DNA of 19,313 nt from JBDTDV01 sp039922875. GTDB taxonomy: Bacteria > Actinomycetota > Actinomycetes > Actinomycetales > Microbacteriaceae. This document shows, one piece after another, positions 6,122 to 14,335 of the stretch (positions are counted from its first letter, which is position 1; each line of letters opens with the position of its first letter). Location of the stretch: positions 1 to 19,313 of the forward strand of contig JBDTDV010000003.1 in NCBI GenBank assembly GCA_039922875.1. Direction: 5' to 3'. The notes under the pieces are model-generated. The model did no database searches and was not told where the DNA came from. It saw only the letters and a list, made by a program, of their open reading frames with translations. The position numbers and the translations under genes are program-made.

Positions 6122-7642
6122 ATGAAGCTCCCCAAGAACGTCTCAGCACCTACCGAAAAAACCCTAGAAGCAAACACCCTCGGTCTAAAGCGCGGGCTGA
6201 CCAGCCGCCAAGTGTCAATGATTGGCTTGGGCGGCGCAATCGGCACCGGTCTCTTCCTCGGCTCCGGCCTGGCGATATCCCAGGCCGGACCATCCACGAT
6301 CATCGCGTATGTCGTGTGCGGTCTTGTTGCCCTGGTCATCGCCTGGGCGCTTGCGGAAATGGTTGTCGTGCACCCCACGGCCGGGTCGTTCGGGGTACTG
6401 GCGCACTCCTACATCGGACCATGGGCTGGATTCACCGTGCGCTGGACGTACTGGGCGATCCAGTGCATTGCAATCGGCGGAGAGGTGATCGCCGCCGGCA
6501 TCTACATTCAATTCTGGTGGCCGGCGGTTCCGTTGTGGCTCACCACGATCATCCTGTCTGCCGTCATCATCGCGATCAATGCGTCTGCGGTGGGCATGTT
6601 CGGTCGAGTCGAGTACTGGTTCTCGATGATCAAGGTCACGGCCATCGCCGTGTTCATCTTGCTCGGCATCCTGCTGATCTTCTTCGGACTGCCCGGGAAG
6701 GCCGCAACCGGCTTCGCAAACTTGACCGCTGACGGCGGATTCTTTCCCCATGGCGCCAGCGGATTGCTCCTGGCGTTCGTTTTCGTGATTTTCAGCTTCA
6801 TTGGAACAGAGGTCGTCTCCGTCACCGCAGCCGAGGCACAGGATCCGGCAAAGAGCGTCCGCAAGGCAACCAGCTGGATGATCCTGCGGCTGGCTTTGTT
6901 CTACGTGCTCGCGATCGCGGTCGTGCTGACGGTCACCTCATGGACCAAGACAGCGCAGGTTGGCAGCGACATCACGGCGAGCCCATTCGTCTTGGTCTTC
7001 GCGACCGCAGGTGTGCCGGCGGCGGCAACCATCATGAACTTCGTGGTGCTCACCGCGGCATTGTCCTCAGCCAACGCGAACCTCTACCTGACCACCCGGA
7101 TGCTGCATTCCCTGGCGGCCCACCGGTTCGCGCCGAGTTGGGCCGGGAAGCTCACCAAACACGGCGCACCAGCCCGTGCGCTCATTCTGAGCACGATCGG
7201 GCTCCTTCTGGCGGCGATCATCTCGGTCTTCGCGGCGAATACCGCTTATCTCGCGTTGTTCGGCATCTCGGTCTTCGGGGCGCTGGTGGTGTGGATCATG
7301 ATTTTGATCACGCACATGCGGTTCCGATTCGTCCGCGAGCGCAACGGACTGCCGCGGTCGTCATCTCGGCTGTGGGGTGCGCCGATTACGACGGTCCTGG
7401 CCATTCTCTTCCTCGCTGCTGTGCTCGTGTCGACTGGGTTCATCCCCGGACTCACCTGGGCCTGGATGGCAGGAGTCCCGTTCTTCCTCCTGCTGCTCGT
7501 GGTCTTCTACTTCGTCAAACGACGCACCGGCGGCGAGCGTTACGATCCGCTGCAGAGCGAGTTGGCCCGTCGGGATAACCCGGAAGCACCCACACTTAGA
7601 TCAGAAGACACCGCCCAAGAAGAAGGAGAAGTACTGCGATGA
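6122..7642 (+). CDS. Amino acid permease (APC superfamily, AAT family)
   Basis: 506 aa with about 12 hydrophobic helices. The first helix carries the APC signature GLGGAIGTGLFLGSG (about residues 36-50), preceded by the cytoplasmic GLKRGLTSRQV typical of AAT-family porters (AroP, LysP, GabP, proline and related). These are proton-coupled importers in the cell membrane. Substrate cannot be read from sequence; the nearby kyn genes make an aromatic amino acid plausible, while the operon partners suggest the substrate of the PLP enzyme. The start at 6122 was preferred because AGAGGA lies 7 bases before it; the upstream GTG at 6083 falls inside the operator. The hydrophilic C-tail ends by overlapping the next ATG (ATGA), so the two are translationally coupled. 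Confidence 0.9.
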   Translation: MKLPKNVSAPTEKTLEANTLGLKRGLTSRQVSMIGLGGAIGTGLFLGSGLAISQAGPSTIIAYVVCGLVALVIAWALAEMVVVHPTAGSFGVLAHSYIGPWAGFTVRWTYWAIQCIAIGGEVIAAGIYIQFWWPAVPLWLTTIILSAVIIAINASAVGMFGRVEYWFSMIKVTAIAVFILLGILLIFFGLPGKAATGFANLTADGGFFPHGASGLLLAFVFVIFSFIGTEVVSVTAAEAQDPAKSVRKATSWMILRLALFYVLAIAVVLTVTSWTKTAQVGSDITASPFVLVFATAGVPAAATIMNFVVLTAALSSANANLYLTTRMLHSLAAHRFAPSWAGKLTKHGAPARALILSTIGLLLAAIISVFAANTAYLALFGISVFGALVVWIMILITHMRFRFVRERNGLPRSSSRLWGAPITTVLAILFLAAVLVSTGFIPGLTWAWMAGVPFFLLLLVVFYFVKRRTGGERYDPLQSELARRDNPEAPTLRSEDTAQEEGEVLR

Positions 7643-8775
7643 GCCAGCTGTCACCGGAGAGTTTCAGGGAGCTATTCCCCATGTTGGCGTCGTCGACCCA
7701 TCTGGCCAGCTGCAGTCAGGGTGCCCGATCCACGGAGCTTGAACTCTCGCTGGCGCGGATGCTGGACACAATTTCCGATCAGGGGGCACCGTGGGGGCTG
7801 TGGATGGAGGAGGTCGAACGCGCCAGGGCCGCGTTCGCGGCACTGATCAACGCCTCCCCGAGCGAAATCGCACTCGTTCCGAATGCGTCAGTGGGTGCCT
7901 ATCAGGTCGCGTCCACCTTGGACCACGCCCAGCGGCCCGGAATCGTGAGCACCGACATGGAGTTCCCGTCGATCGGGCATGTCTGGCTCGCGCAGCGCCC
8001 ACGCGGCGCAACCGTCACCTTTGCTCCGGAAACCGACGGGCATGTCGAAGCCGCCGAGTATGCGAAGCTGATCGATCAGCGCACGAATCTGGTTTCGGCA
8101 CCGCTGGTCAGCTACAAGAACGGCGCTCGGATGCCGCTACCCGACATCATCGCGCTGGCGCACGAAGCCGGTGCGAGGGTCTTCATTGATGCCTACCAGG
8201 GTGCTGGAGTGGTCCCGACCGATGTCAAGGCGCTGGGTTGCGAATACCTGGTGAGCGGAACATTGAAGTACATGCTCGGGCTACCGGGCCTCGCCTTTCT
8301 TTATGTCCGGGACACCATCGCCGACCAGGTCGACCCCGAACTGACCGGGTGGTTCGGTCGGGTGAACCCCTTCGAGTTCGATCCACGCTCGCTGGACTTC
8401 GCCGCCGATGCGCGGCGGATGGAAACCGGCACCCCCAGCGTTCCCTCGGTGTACGCGGCGAGTGCGGGGATGCGGGTCCTTCAGCAGCGAAACGAGAAGA
8501 TCGCCTGGGACTGCGTACAAGCGCGGGTTGCCCAGACCGCGACCGCGATCGAAGAGCTTGGCTACCAGCTGTATTCGCCACGAGAAGCATCCGTCAGAGG
8601 GCCGCAAGTGGCCGTACGCACCGAGGACCCTGAACGCCTTGGCGCGTTCCTGCGCGAACGGCGTATCTTCACCAGCCCACGCGGGAATGTGGTTCGGCTT
8701 TCCTTCCAGTACTACAACACCGAAGCGGATGTTGAAGCGTGCGTCAGCGCGTTCGCCGAGTTCCGCTCGGCGTGA
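7639..8775 (+). CDS. Class V aminotransferase-fold PLP enzyme (kynureninase/cysteine desulfurase-like)
   Basis: 378 aa, fold type I. Seen: SCSQGARS near the N-terminus, NASVGAYQV (phosphate loop, 82-90), FIDAYQGAG (182-190; D184 would pair with the PLP ring nitrogen), the Schiff-base lysine in VSGTLKYMLGLPGLAFLYV (K210), and TGTPSVPSVYA. It is similar in plan to kynureninase, isopenicillin-N epimerase-like and cysteine desulfurase-like proteins. It lacks the kynureninase WDLCHS motif and I see no C-terminal cysteine loop of a desulfurase, so both specific names are unsafe. Role inferred: lyase, aminotransferase or racemase acting on the amino acid imported by the coupled permease. AAGGAG lies 10 bases before the ATG; the OsmC gene follows after 36 bases. 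Confidence 0.8.
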   Translation: MSQLSPESFRELFPMLASSTHLASCSQGARSTELELSLARMLDTISDQGAPWGLWMEEVERARAAFAALINASPSEIALVPNASVGAYQVASTLDHAQRPGIVSTDMEFPSIGHVWLAQRPRGATVTFAPETDGHVEAAEYAKLIDQRTNLVSAPLVSYKNGARMPLPDIIALAHEAGARVFIDAYQGAGVVPTDVKALGCEYLVSGTLKYMLGLPGLAFLYVRDTIADQVDPELTGWFGRVNPFEFDPRSLDFAADARRMETGTPSVPSVYAASAGMRVLQQRNEKIAWDCVQARVAQTATAIEELGYQLYSPREASVRGPQVAVRTEDPERLGAFLRERRIFTSPRGNVVRLSFQYYNTEADVEACVSAFAEFRSA

Positions 8776-8811
8776 CCGCCACTATCCACCTCGCCCAGAA
8801 AAGGAGCTTGC

Positions 8812-9246
8812 ATGCTTTCGATCAAACACACTTCCAGCGCGACCTGGTCAGGAACTGTCCCCAAAGGCACCGGGCAGTTCACGGTCGGAAAGAGCGCGCT
8901 GGAGCTTGACTTCAGTCTGAAATCTCGTCTCGGTGAAGACCCCTCGACAAACCCGGAGGAACTGATCGCGGCGGCGCTGTGCGGCTGCTATGCCATGTCG
9001 CTGTCGGGGGAACTGGAGTCAAACGCCACGGTGGCGACCGGGGTCAGAGCGCAAGCCACCGTACATCTGGTTCCTGGTGAGGGTGGCTTCTCGATCCCGA
9101 TCGTCGATTTGAGCGTCGTGGCCGAGGTTCCGGGCCTCGACGATGCGAGATTCCAAGCCATCGCCGAACAGGCCGAGCGCGTGTGCCCGGTCGCACAGCT
9201 GCTGAAGGCCGAGGTCCGCCTGACCGCGACCCTGGGTCAACTGTGA
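8812..9246 (+). CDS. OsmC-family protein (thiol peroxidase type)
   Basis: 144 aa. OsmC/Ohr proteins are small cytosolic dimers that reduce organic hydroperoxides with a redox cysteine pair. The OsmC-subgroup pattern is visible: TNPEELIAAALCGCYAMSLS (46-65), with the peroxidatic-position cysteine at C59 (an extra C57 beside it), and the second cysteine in RVCPVAQLL (C125). The glutamate in NPEE would sit near the active site. AAGGAG (8801-8806) lies 5 bases before the ATG. The stop overlaps the GTG of the cupin gene. In this operon it may clear peroxides or a reactive sulfur/aldehyde by-product made by the PLP enzyme or cupin; that is inference. Confidence 0.88.
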   Translation: MLSIKHTSSATWSGTVPKGTGQFTVGKSALELDFSLKSRLGEDPSTNPEELIAAALCGCYAMSLSGELESNATVATGVRAQATVHLVPGEGGFSIPIVDLSVVAEVPGLDDARFQAIAEQAERVCPVAQLLKAEVRLTATLGQL

Positions 9247-9950
9247 ACGCGCCGGGCGCCCCGATCCACTATCGTGACCTGCCCGCGACGACCCAAGGCT
9301 CTCTGGTGACCTACCGGGTCACCTCAGACCTCGAGGGTTCCGGACTCGAACAGTGTGTGCTGGTGCTGAAGTCCGGGTCTGCTTCCCGTACCGTCGCCGA
9401 GGGTCGAGACGAAGTGCTCTACGTGATCGGGGGCAGTGGCCAGGTCGAAGCGGACGATCAGGTGCATCAGGTCGGCGCGGATGTCGCGATCCGCATTTCC
9501 GGCGGTTACCCGTACACCCTGCGCTGCACGGATGGCCCACTCGAGGTGGTCGCCGTCTCCGGCGCTGCGCCCGTCCCGGGCGCCACCACGCGCTCGGCGC
9601 TGGTCAAGCCGCTGGATCAGAAGGCGAAACCGGCGGTCAGTGATCGCGAATACCGGGTGCTGTTCGACGCCGAGTCCGGATGCTCTGGGCTGACCCATTT
9701 CATCGGTTACGTTCCTGCGGTGCGCACGCCGATGCACATCCACCCGTATTCGGAAATGGTGTGCATCATCGAGGGCGCCGGGACGGTCGACATTAACGGC
9801 AAGGTGGCCAGCGTGTCTCCCGGATGGTGTTACTACCTTCCGGAGGGAGTACCGCACCGGGTCGAGAACAAGGATCCAGACAACTACCTCGTCGAGATGT
9901 GCGTTTTCACCCCATCAGGCAGCCCGGAGCAGAACACGCCGGTCGAGTAG
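9243..9950 (+). CDS. Two-domain cupin protein
   Basis: 235 aa from a GTG that overlaps the OsmC stop (GTGA). It contains two cupin barrels, about 20-110 and 135-225. The second has a complete metal site: H165 and H167 and E171 in TPMHIHPYSEMVCIIEG, and H205 in EGVPHRVEN. The first has lost the HxH motif (EGRDEVLYVIGG in its place) and is probably structural. The arrangement recalls bicupin enzymes such as ureidoglycine aminohydrolases, oxalate decarboxylase-like proteins and dioxygenases, but I cannot choose among them. The final gene (XRE-cupin) begins 9 bases later. An upstream frame extension to 9183 overlaps OsmC and lacks family-like sequence, so it was not used. Confidence 0.82.
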   Translation: MNAPGAPIHYRDLPATTQGSLVTYRVTSDLEGSGLEQCVLVLKSGSASRTVAEGRDEVLYVIGGSGQVEADDQVHQVGADVAIRISGGYPYTLRCTDGPLEVVAVSGAAPVPGATTRSALVKPLDQKAKPAVSDREYRVLFDAESGCSGLTHFIGYVPAVRTPMHIHPYSEMVCIIEGAGTVDINGKVASVSPGWCYYLPEGVPHRVENKDPDNYLVEMCVFTPSGSPEQNTPVE

Positions 9951-9959
9951 CATACAACG

Positions 9960-10511
9960 GTGACGCCCGCTCCCCACAGACCCACCCTGATCATCCGGGC
10001 GATCCGTTCGGCCCAGGGGATGTCACTGCGTCGCCTCGCGGCAGCGGCTGGAGTTTCGGTCGGATTGGTCAGCCAGGTGGAGCGCGGATTGACCGAACCC
10101 AGCCTGGAGACGATGCGTAAGATCGCGGCGGCGCTGAACGTTCCGCTGTTCTCCCTTTTCAGTAACGGCGCGCACGACGTTGAGGTCGTGCGCGCCGATG
10201 CGCGGATCGAAATCAAGTCTCCGCACGGTGGCATCCGCTATTCACGACTGTCCTCGTCATCCGGGGTCATGGAGTTGCTGCAGGGGACGCTTGGCCCACA
10301 CGGTCGGTCCGCGCCAGAACCGCATACCCATCCTGCGCATGAGTGCGTCCTGGTTCTGTCCGGGCGGCTGACCATCCATGTCGACGGGACCGCACACGAT
10401 CTTCAGATCGGAGACAGCTGCTACTTCGACTCCCAGCATCCGCATTTTTACGAAAACACGCATGAGCAGGATGCCACCTTCTTGCTGGCCGTGACACCGC
10501 CCAGCTTCTAG
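9960..10511 (+). CDS. XRE-family regulator with C-terminal cupin sensor domain
   Basis: 183 aa. An HTH_3 domain occupies about 10-66 (MSLRRLAAAAGVSVGLVSQV, then ERGLTEPSLETMRKIA). A cupin_2 sensor occupies about 105-180 with metal-type residues H122, H124, E128 and H162. This architecture is common in regulators that sit beside and control amino acid or polyamine catabolic operons, with the cupin binding a small ligand. The GTG at 9960 is needed for a complete HTH; there is no Shine-Dalgarno, but TAGCAT (9948-9953) is 6 bases upstream and could be a -10 for a leaderless transcript from this GTG. It probably regulates its own operon, through the inverted repeat at 6069-6091 or another site. 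Confidence 0.88.
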   Translation: MTPAPHRPTLIIRAIRSAQGMSLRRLAAAAGVSVGLVSQVERGLTEPSLETMRKIAAALNVPLFSLFSNGAHDVEVVRADARIEIKSPHGGIRYSRLSSSSGVMELLQGTLGPHGRSAPEPHTHPAHECVLVLSGRLTIHVDGTAHDLQIGDSCYFDSQHPHFYENTHEQDATFLLAVTPPSF

Positions 10512-10532
10512 CCTCCCGTCCCATCGTGTCCC

Positions 10533-10595
10533 CCGCGAGTCCCGGATAGTTGCGGGTTGCCTGGCGATATACCCACAACCATCCGGGACTCGCGG
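10533..10595. repeat. Palindromic intergenic repeat, copy 3
   Basis: 63-bp inverted repeat 21 bases after the XRE-cupin stop. 25-base arms (10533-10557 and 10571-10595) differ at only two positions, around a 13-base loop. The outer arm is CCGCGAGTCCCGGAT and the inner core is TTGCGGGT/ACCCACAA. It is the best-preserved copy. As a hairpin it may end the operon transcript. Confidence 0.92.
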
Positions 10596-10644
10596 AGGGC
10601 GAGGGGGGGGATGGGCAATGATGATGGGCGGGTATCGCGGGACA

Positions 10645-10658
10645 TTTACGATCGTAAA
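10645..10658. promoter_or_regulatory. Perfect palindrome TTTACGATCGTAAA upstream of the NCS1 permease
   Basis: A 14-bp perfect palindrome 87 bases before the permease ATG, with a further TTTACG half site starting at 10659. It is AT-rich against the local background and has the size and symmetry of a dimeric repressor site. The protein is unknown. No clean -35/-10 pair could be assigned between it and the gene. Confidence 0.5.
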
Positions 10659-10745
10659 ATTTACGTGACAGACGGCCACATTGTTGGTAGCTTCATAGCA
10701 GGTATCGATCGGTACCCGAGAGTTTTCAATGGCGAAAGGTCTGTC

Positions 10746-12206
10746 ATGGCCGATGATGCACCCTCGGCGCGGGGAGAATCCTTCACCGCAAAGGTCGAGG
10801 ATCACGCGCTGACTCCCGTTCCGCTTTCCGAGCGGAAGTCTGGTTGGGGGTTGATGACCAACACCGCGGGCATCGCTTCGACCCTGGTCCAGATCGCTAT
10901 TGCCGCGGCGGTGACGATGATCGCGGGCGTCGGCTGGGGCATCCTCGCCGGCGTGATCGTCGCGATCTTCGGTGGTGCCCTGGGCTGGTTCGTCGGCCAC
11001 GTCGCCTACGTCTCCGGTACCTCCAGCACCGTCACCGCCCGCCACTACGGTTTGGGCAGGCAGGGCTCGGTGCTGGCGTCGCTCATCTTCGCGTTCATGA
11101 TCCTGGGCTTTTTGGCGCTGGAGAATGCCCTGCTCTACTACGGCACCCTGTTCATGTTCGGTTGGGCACCGACCCTGCTCAACGCGATCCTGATCTACGG
11201 TGTGCTGACCGTCGTGTGGATCCTACTGACGATGTACGGGATGAAGGTGGTGCAGCGCACTTCGACGATCCTGCTCATCGCGTTCGTCGCACTGACCATC
11301 ACGATGGCCGTCGTCGCGGTGAGCCAGTCGTCGCTGTCGCTGGGTGACATCCTCTCCGCCGGCCCGATCGGCGGGTCGGGCGACCAGCTGGCAAGTTTCG
11401 GGCTGGTCATTTCGATGCTCGCCGGCAGCGCAGGCGCCCTGGCGCTGGTCGACGCAGATTACGCGCGGTACGCCCGATCCACCAAGGACGTCGGGATCCT
11501 GGCCGTCGGCGGCTCGGTCATGATCGACATCGTGGTGGTCATCCTGGGTACGCTCATCGTGCACGCCAGCACCGCTCAAGCGGGACAGTTCTTGAAGAGC
11601 AACCCGGCCGCCGCCGCGTCCCAGGTGGGCGACTCGATTGCCGACAAGGTTTCCTGGATGATCGCGAACAACACCGGCGCGTACTTCATCATCATCTTCG
11701 GCTTCTTCGGATTCCTGCTGATGTACATCGCGCAGGTCAAGGCCCAGGTGCTGAACACCTACTCCGGCTCCCTCACGCTGTCGAACCTGGTTGAGGGAGT
11801 CACCGGCAAGAACCCGGGCCGGCTGACCGGGGTAATCGTTGGCAACATCATCGCTCTGCTGATGATCGCGGGGAACATTCTGGGCCTGCTCAGCAGCTTC
11901 CTCGGAATTCTTGGCGTCTCGACAACGGCACTGGCAGCGGTGATCATCGCCGACTTCTTCATCGTGCGAAAGCGGCGCCCCGCGCTCGCCACCGAGAACG
12001 AGGCGATCAACTGGGCGGGGGTTATCTCCGTGATCGTCGCGGCGGTGACCGGATCGGTGCTGTCAGAGACCGGGGTCACTCCGCTCGGGTTCGTGGTCAG
12101 CCTGGTGATCGTTCTGGTGCTGTACCCGATCCTGCGGCTCTATGTGCTCCGGGCACCGGAACGCGTCTCCAGCGCCGATGCGTCCGAAAGTGCCGTGCCG
12201 AACTGA
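10746..12206 (+). CDS. NCS1-type permease (purine/cytosine permease, CodB-like)
   Basis: 486 aa with about 12 membrane helices. The N-terminal EDHALTPVPLSERKSGWGLM and the internal DADYARYARS (cf. the NCS1 DYSRYARS motif) identify the nucleobase:cation symporter-1 family. Members import cytosine, purines, allantoin, hydantoins, thiamine precursors and similar heterocycles with H+ or Na+. The substrate here is unknown; it is transcribed alone and its neighbours handle tryptophan/indole-type aromatics, so an N-heterocycle is a fair guess. The start at 10746 (AAAGG seven bases upstream) begins the family-like sequence; the open frame upstream runs through the palindrome and repeat copy 3 and is not protein-like. 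Its stop lies 2 bases from the convergent VOC stop with no terminator between. Confidence 0.88.
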   Translation: MADDAPSARGESFTAKVEDHALTPVPLSERKSGWGLMTNTAGIASTLVQIAIAAAVTMIAGVGWGILAGVIVAIFGGALGWFVGHVAYVSGTSSTVTARHYGLGRQGSVLASLIFAFMILGFLALENALLYYGTLFMFGWAPTLLNAILIYGVLTVVWILLTMYGMKVVQRTSTILLIAFVALTITMAVVAVSQSSLSLGDILSAGPIGGSGDQLASFGLVISMLAGSAGALALVDADYARYARSTKDVGILAVGGSVMIDIVVVILGTLIVHASTAQAGQFLKSNPAAAASQVGDSIADKVSWMIANNTGAYFIIIFGFFGFLLMYIAQVKAQVLNTYSGSLTLSNLVEGVTGKNPGRLTGVIVGNIIALLMIAGNILGLLSSFLGILGVSTTALAAVIIADFFIVRKRRPALATENEAINWAGVISVIVAAVTGSVLSETGVTPLGFVVSLVIVLVLYPILRLYVLRAPERVSSADASESAVPN

Positions 12207-12208
12207 GC

Positions 12209-12691
12209 TCAGGCCCAGGTCTGAGCGTAGGGGTGTGAGCACAGTTCGATCACGGTGCCCCACGGGTCTTCACAGTAGACGACCCGGTACCCCTTCTCCT
12301 CGTTGATCACCGTCGCCGCCGACCGCTGCCGTCCGCCAGTTTGCACAATCCGGGCAATTGTGGCGTCGAGATTGGGCGCGGTCAGGGCGAGGTGGTAGAT
12401 GCCGGTCTTCGAAAACTCAAAGTTGTTCTCGCGCCGAGTCGTCGGCGAGAACTGGAAGAGTTCCAGCCCCGCGCCATCCGGCCAGACGAGATGTGCGAAC
12501 GAAAAGCGCGAGAAACCAACGCCGTAAATCGCCGCAGCCGCCTTGCCGAGCGCAGTGTCATCCTCGGGGACTTCGATCGGGCCGGCAAGCAGGTACATCC
12601 CGAACGTCTCGCGGTACCAGGCAATCGCCGCGGGAAGATCCGGGACGGTCACCCCGAGGTGGGAAAACGCGGTTGGCTGAATCGGCATCAT
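12209..12691 (-). CDS. VOC-family (glyoxalase/extradiol dioxygenase fold) protein
   Basis: 160 aa, two beta-alpha-beta-beta-beta modules. Metal-ligand pattern visible: H11 in FSHLGVTVPDL, E77 in AGLELFQF, H100 in IYHLALTAPN, E149 in GTVIELCSHP. Two His and two Glu are typical of glyoxalase I or epimerase-type members; extradiol dioxygenases use His/His/Glu. It is the last gene of the SDR-StyA1-StyA2B operon, 3 bases after the flavoprotein stop. I infer a metal-dependent step on a ring-oxidised intermediate, or its detoxification. Two adjacent ATGs (12691, 12688) could serve as start; no strong Shine-Dalgarno separates them. Confidence 0.85.
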   Translation of the reverse strand: MMPIQPTAFSHLGVTVPDLPAAIAWYRETFGMYLLAGPIEVPEDDTALGKAAAAIYGVGFSRFSFAHLVWPDGAGLELFQFSPTTRRENNFEFSKTGIYHLALTAPNLDATIARIVQTGGRQRSAATVINEEKGYRVVYCEDPWGTVIELCSHPYAQTWA

Positions 12692-12694
12692 GCT

Positions 12695-14284
12695 CTAATC
12701 GTTCTTCTTTCTTTGTCGAAGGATCCGCTGCGCGACCAGGTGGCCGGATCCACCGCCGAGCCCCGGTCCGGGGTGGGTCGAGGCGCCGATGTGCCACAGG
12801 TTTCCCACTGCCGTTTTGTGCCCAGCGGCCGACGGGATCGGCCGCCACAGCAGGTTCTGGTCCAACTCGGCAGAACCGGCATACGGGTCGCCATGGACGG
12901 CATTGGAGTTCTCGGCTTCAAGCTCCGTCGGCGAGATGGCATCAATCGCGACAATCGAGGACTCCAGCGACGGCGCAAACTCGCCCACCCGCTTCAGAAC
13001 GCGATCAACATACCGCTTCTTGAGTTCGGCGTCCCAGCCGTCGCCGGTGTCGAGAATCCCGGCGGAGTCGCCGACCGGGGCGTAGGGCACCTCCTGAAGT
13101 TGCAGCCACAGCGCGCCGGCGCCGGCCGGCACCCGGGACGGGTCCAGAACGTACTGTTGGCCGACGACGACGGTGGGCTCGGTGGGCAGCAGCCCCGCCT
13201 CGGCCTGCGCACACGCGATTCCGGTGCTTCCGGACCCGTTGGTGACATGAACCAGCGGGATGCTGTCCAACCGATCATCAGCCCAAGCCATCGGCCGATC
13301 CAGCGCGACGTGGATTTGCATCGCCGCGCGGCCCGGGCGGTACCGCGCCGCCTCCCGCTGCACCCGCGGTGGGACCGCCGTGCCGGGCAGCAGCTGTTCG
13401 TACAGGGCGCGGGGGCCGACGCTCGCCAGCACGGCAGAGCGGGCCAACACCGTATCGGCGCCGACCTGAACCCCGACGGCGCGGCCGCCCTCGACGAGGA
13501 TGCGATCCACCGGCGTGCCCAGTCGCACCTCGACCGCGTGATCGGCCAGCACCGATGCGAACGCATCAATGAATCTGCCCGCGCCGCCGGCAACGACCGG
13601 AAGCCCGAATCCGTGCATCGTCAACGCCATCACCGGAAACATGATCCCGCCCGACGCCTGATCGGGGCCGAGTCCGGCGTGCAGGAGCCACGGCGTCCAC
13701 AGCTGGTCCACGTCCCAGCCGTCGAAGCGACTGCGCACGTACGCCCGACCGCTCATCGCAACCTCGCGCAGCAGTCGTTCCGCGCCGCGGATCCTGTTCT
13801 TGCGCAACAGTTTCCAGCCCAGCCCGAACGCCGCCCGGGAGCGCAACTCGGTACCCAGCGCACCGAACACGGTGTCCGCGTACGCACCGAAATCGTCCAG
13901 CATCCGCAGGTAGGCGCTCCGATCGGAAGTGACCGACAGCTCAGCCGCGGTCTGCTTCGGATCGCGATAGGCGATCGCGACCCGGTCGGCCGCCGACACA
14001 CTCGCGGTCACTGCGGCATCCGTATTCGCGTAGCGCAGTCCGTGCTGACGTAATTCCTCGCCGAGCGCAGCGTACCCGCCGCCGGAGACGAAGAGCGGAT
14101 GCCACGAGGAGAATACATCGTGCAGGTACCCTGGCACGGTGCGCTCGCTCGATTCGATGAAGCCACCGATCCGGTCGTTCCCGTCGATCAGCAGCACTGA
14201 CCTGCCGCCGCGCGCAATCTCGGCCGCGGCGACCATGCCGTTGATCCCCGCCCCGATCACGATAACGTCAACGGTCTGCGCCAT
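12695..14284 (-). CDS. FAD-dependent oxidoreductase, CrtI/PYROXD2-like
   Basis: 529 aa. The N-terminal Rossmann motif VIVIGAGINGMVAAAEIA (G11-x-G-x-x-G16) with the following acidic LLIDGNDRIGG, and the C-terminal HIGASTHPGPGLGGGSG (about 497-513), are the two FAD-binding ends of the phytoene desaturase/PYROXD2 group. The middle lacks any carotenoid partner genes, so carotenoid desaturation is unlikely; an amine or alicyclic substrate oxidation is more probable. It lies 51 bases after styA2B and 3 bases before the VOC gene. ATG 14284 is preferred over GTG 14287 because AAGGGG stands 6 bases before the ATG. This gene and the VOC gene are not part of the indole clusters I recall. Confidence 0.85.
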   Translation of the reverse strand: MAQTVDVIVIGAGINGMVAAAEIARGGRSVLLIDGNDRIGGFIESSERTVPGYLHDVFSSWHPLFVSGGGYAALGEELRQHGLRYANTDAAVTASVSAADRVAIAYRDPKQTAAELSVTSDRSAYLRMLDDFGAYADTVFGALGTELRSRAAFGLGWKLLRKNRIRGAERLLREVAMSGRAYVRSRFDGWDVDQLWTPWLLHAGLGPDQASGGIMFPVMALTMHGFGLPVVAGGAGRFIDAFASVLADHAVEVRLGTPVDRILVEGGRAVGVQVGADTVLARSAVLASVGPRALYEQLLPGTAVPPRVQREAARYRPGRAAMQIHVALDRPMAWADDRLDSIPLVHVTNGSGSTGIACAQAEAGLLPTEPTVVVGQQYVLDPSRVPAGAGALWLQLQEVPYAPVGDSAGILDTGDGWDAELKKRYVDRVLKRVGEFAPSLESSIVAIDAISPTELEAENSNAVHGDPYAGSAELDQNLLWRPIPSAAGHKTAVGNLWHIGASTHPGPGLGGGSGHLVAQRILRQRKKND

Positions 14285-14335
14285 CACACGCCCCTTCTTT
14301 CGTCGGCCTGCCCTGGCGGCACCGCCGGTGCAGGT

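Noticed and set aside
7639..8775. Second kynureninase
   Set aside because: It lacks the WDLCHS and CTYKYLNGGPG motifs of kynU; only the general class V fold is shared.
10557..10745. N-terminal extension of the NCS1 permease through repeat copy 3
   Set aside because: It translates the palindromic repeat and the 10645 palindrome; the family-like sequence begins at 10746 with a ribosome site before it.
12341..14053. 570-codon open frame on the plus strand
   Set aside because: Antisense to the VOC and CrtI-like genes, whose FAD and metal motifs are clear; the translation is low-complexity Arg/Gly/Ala.
12695..14284. Carotenoid desaturase (crtI)
   Set aside because: Only the FAD-binding ends match; no crtB, crtE or other carotenoid gene is nearby and the gene sits in an aromatic oxidation operon.
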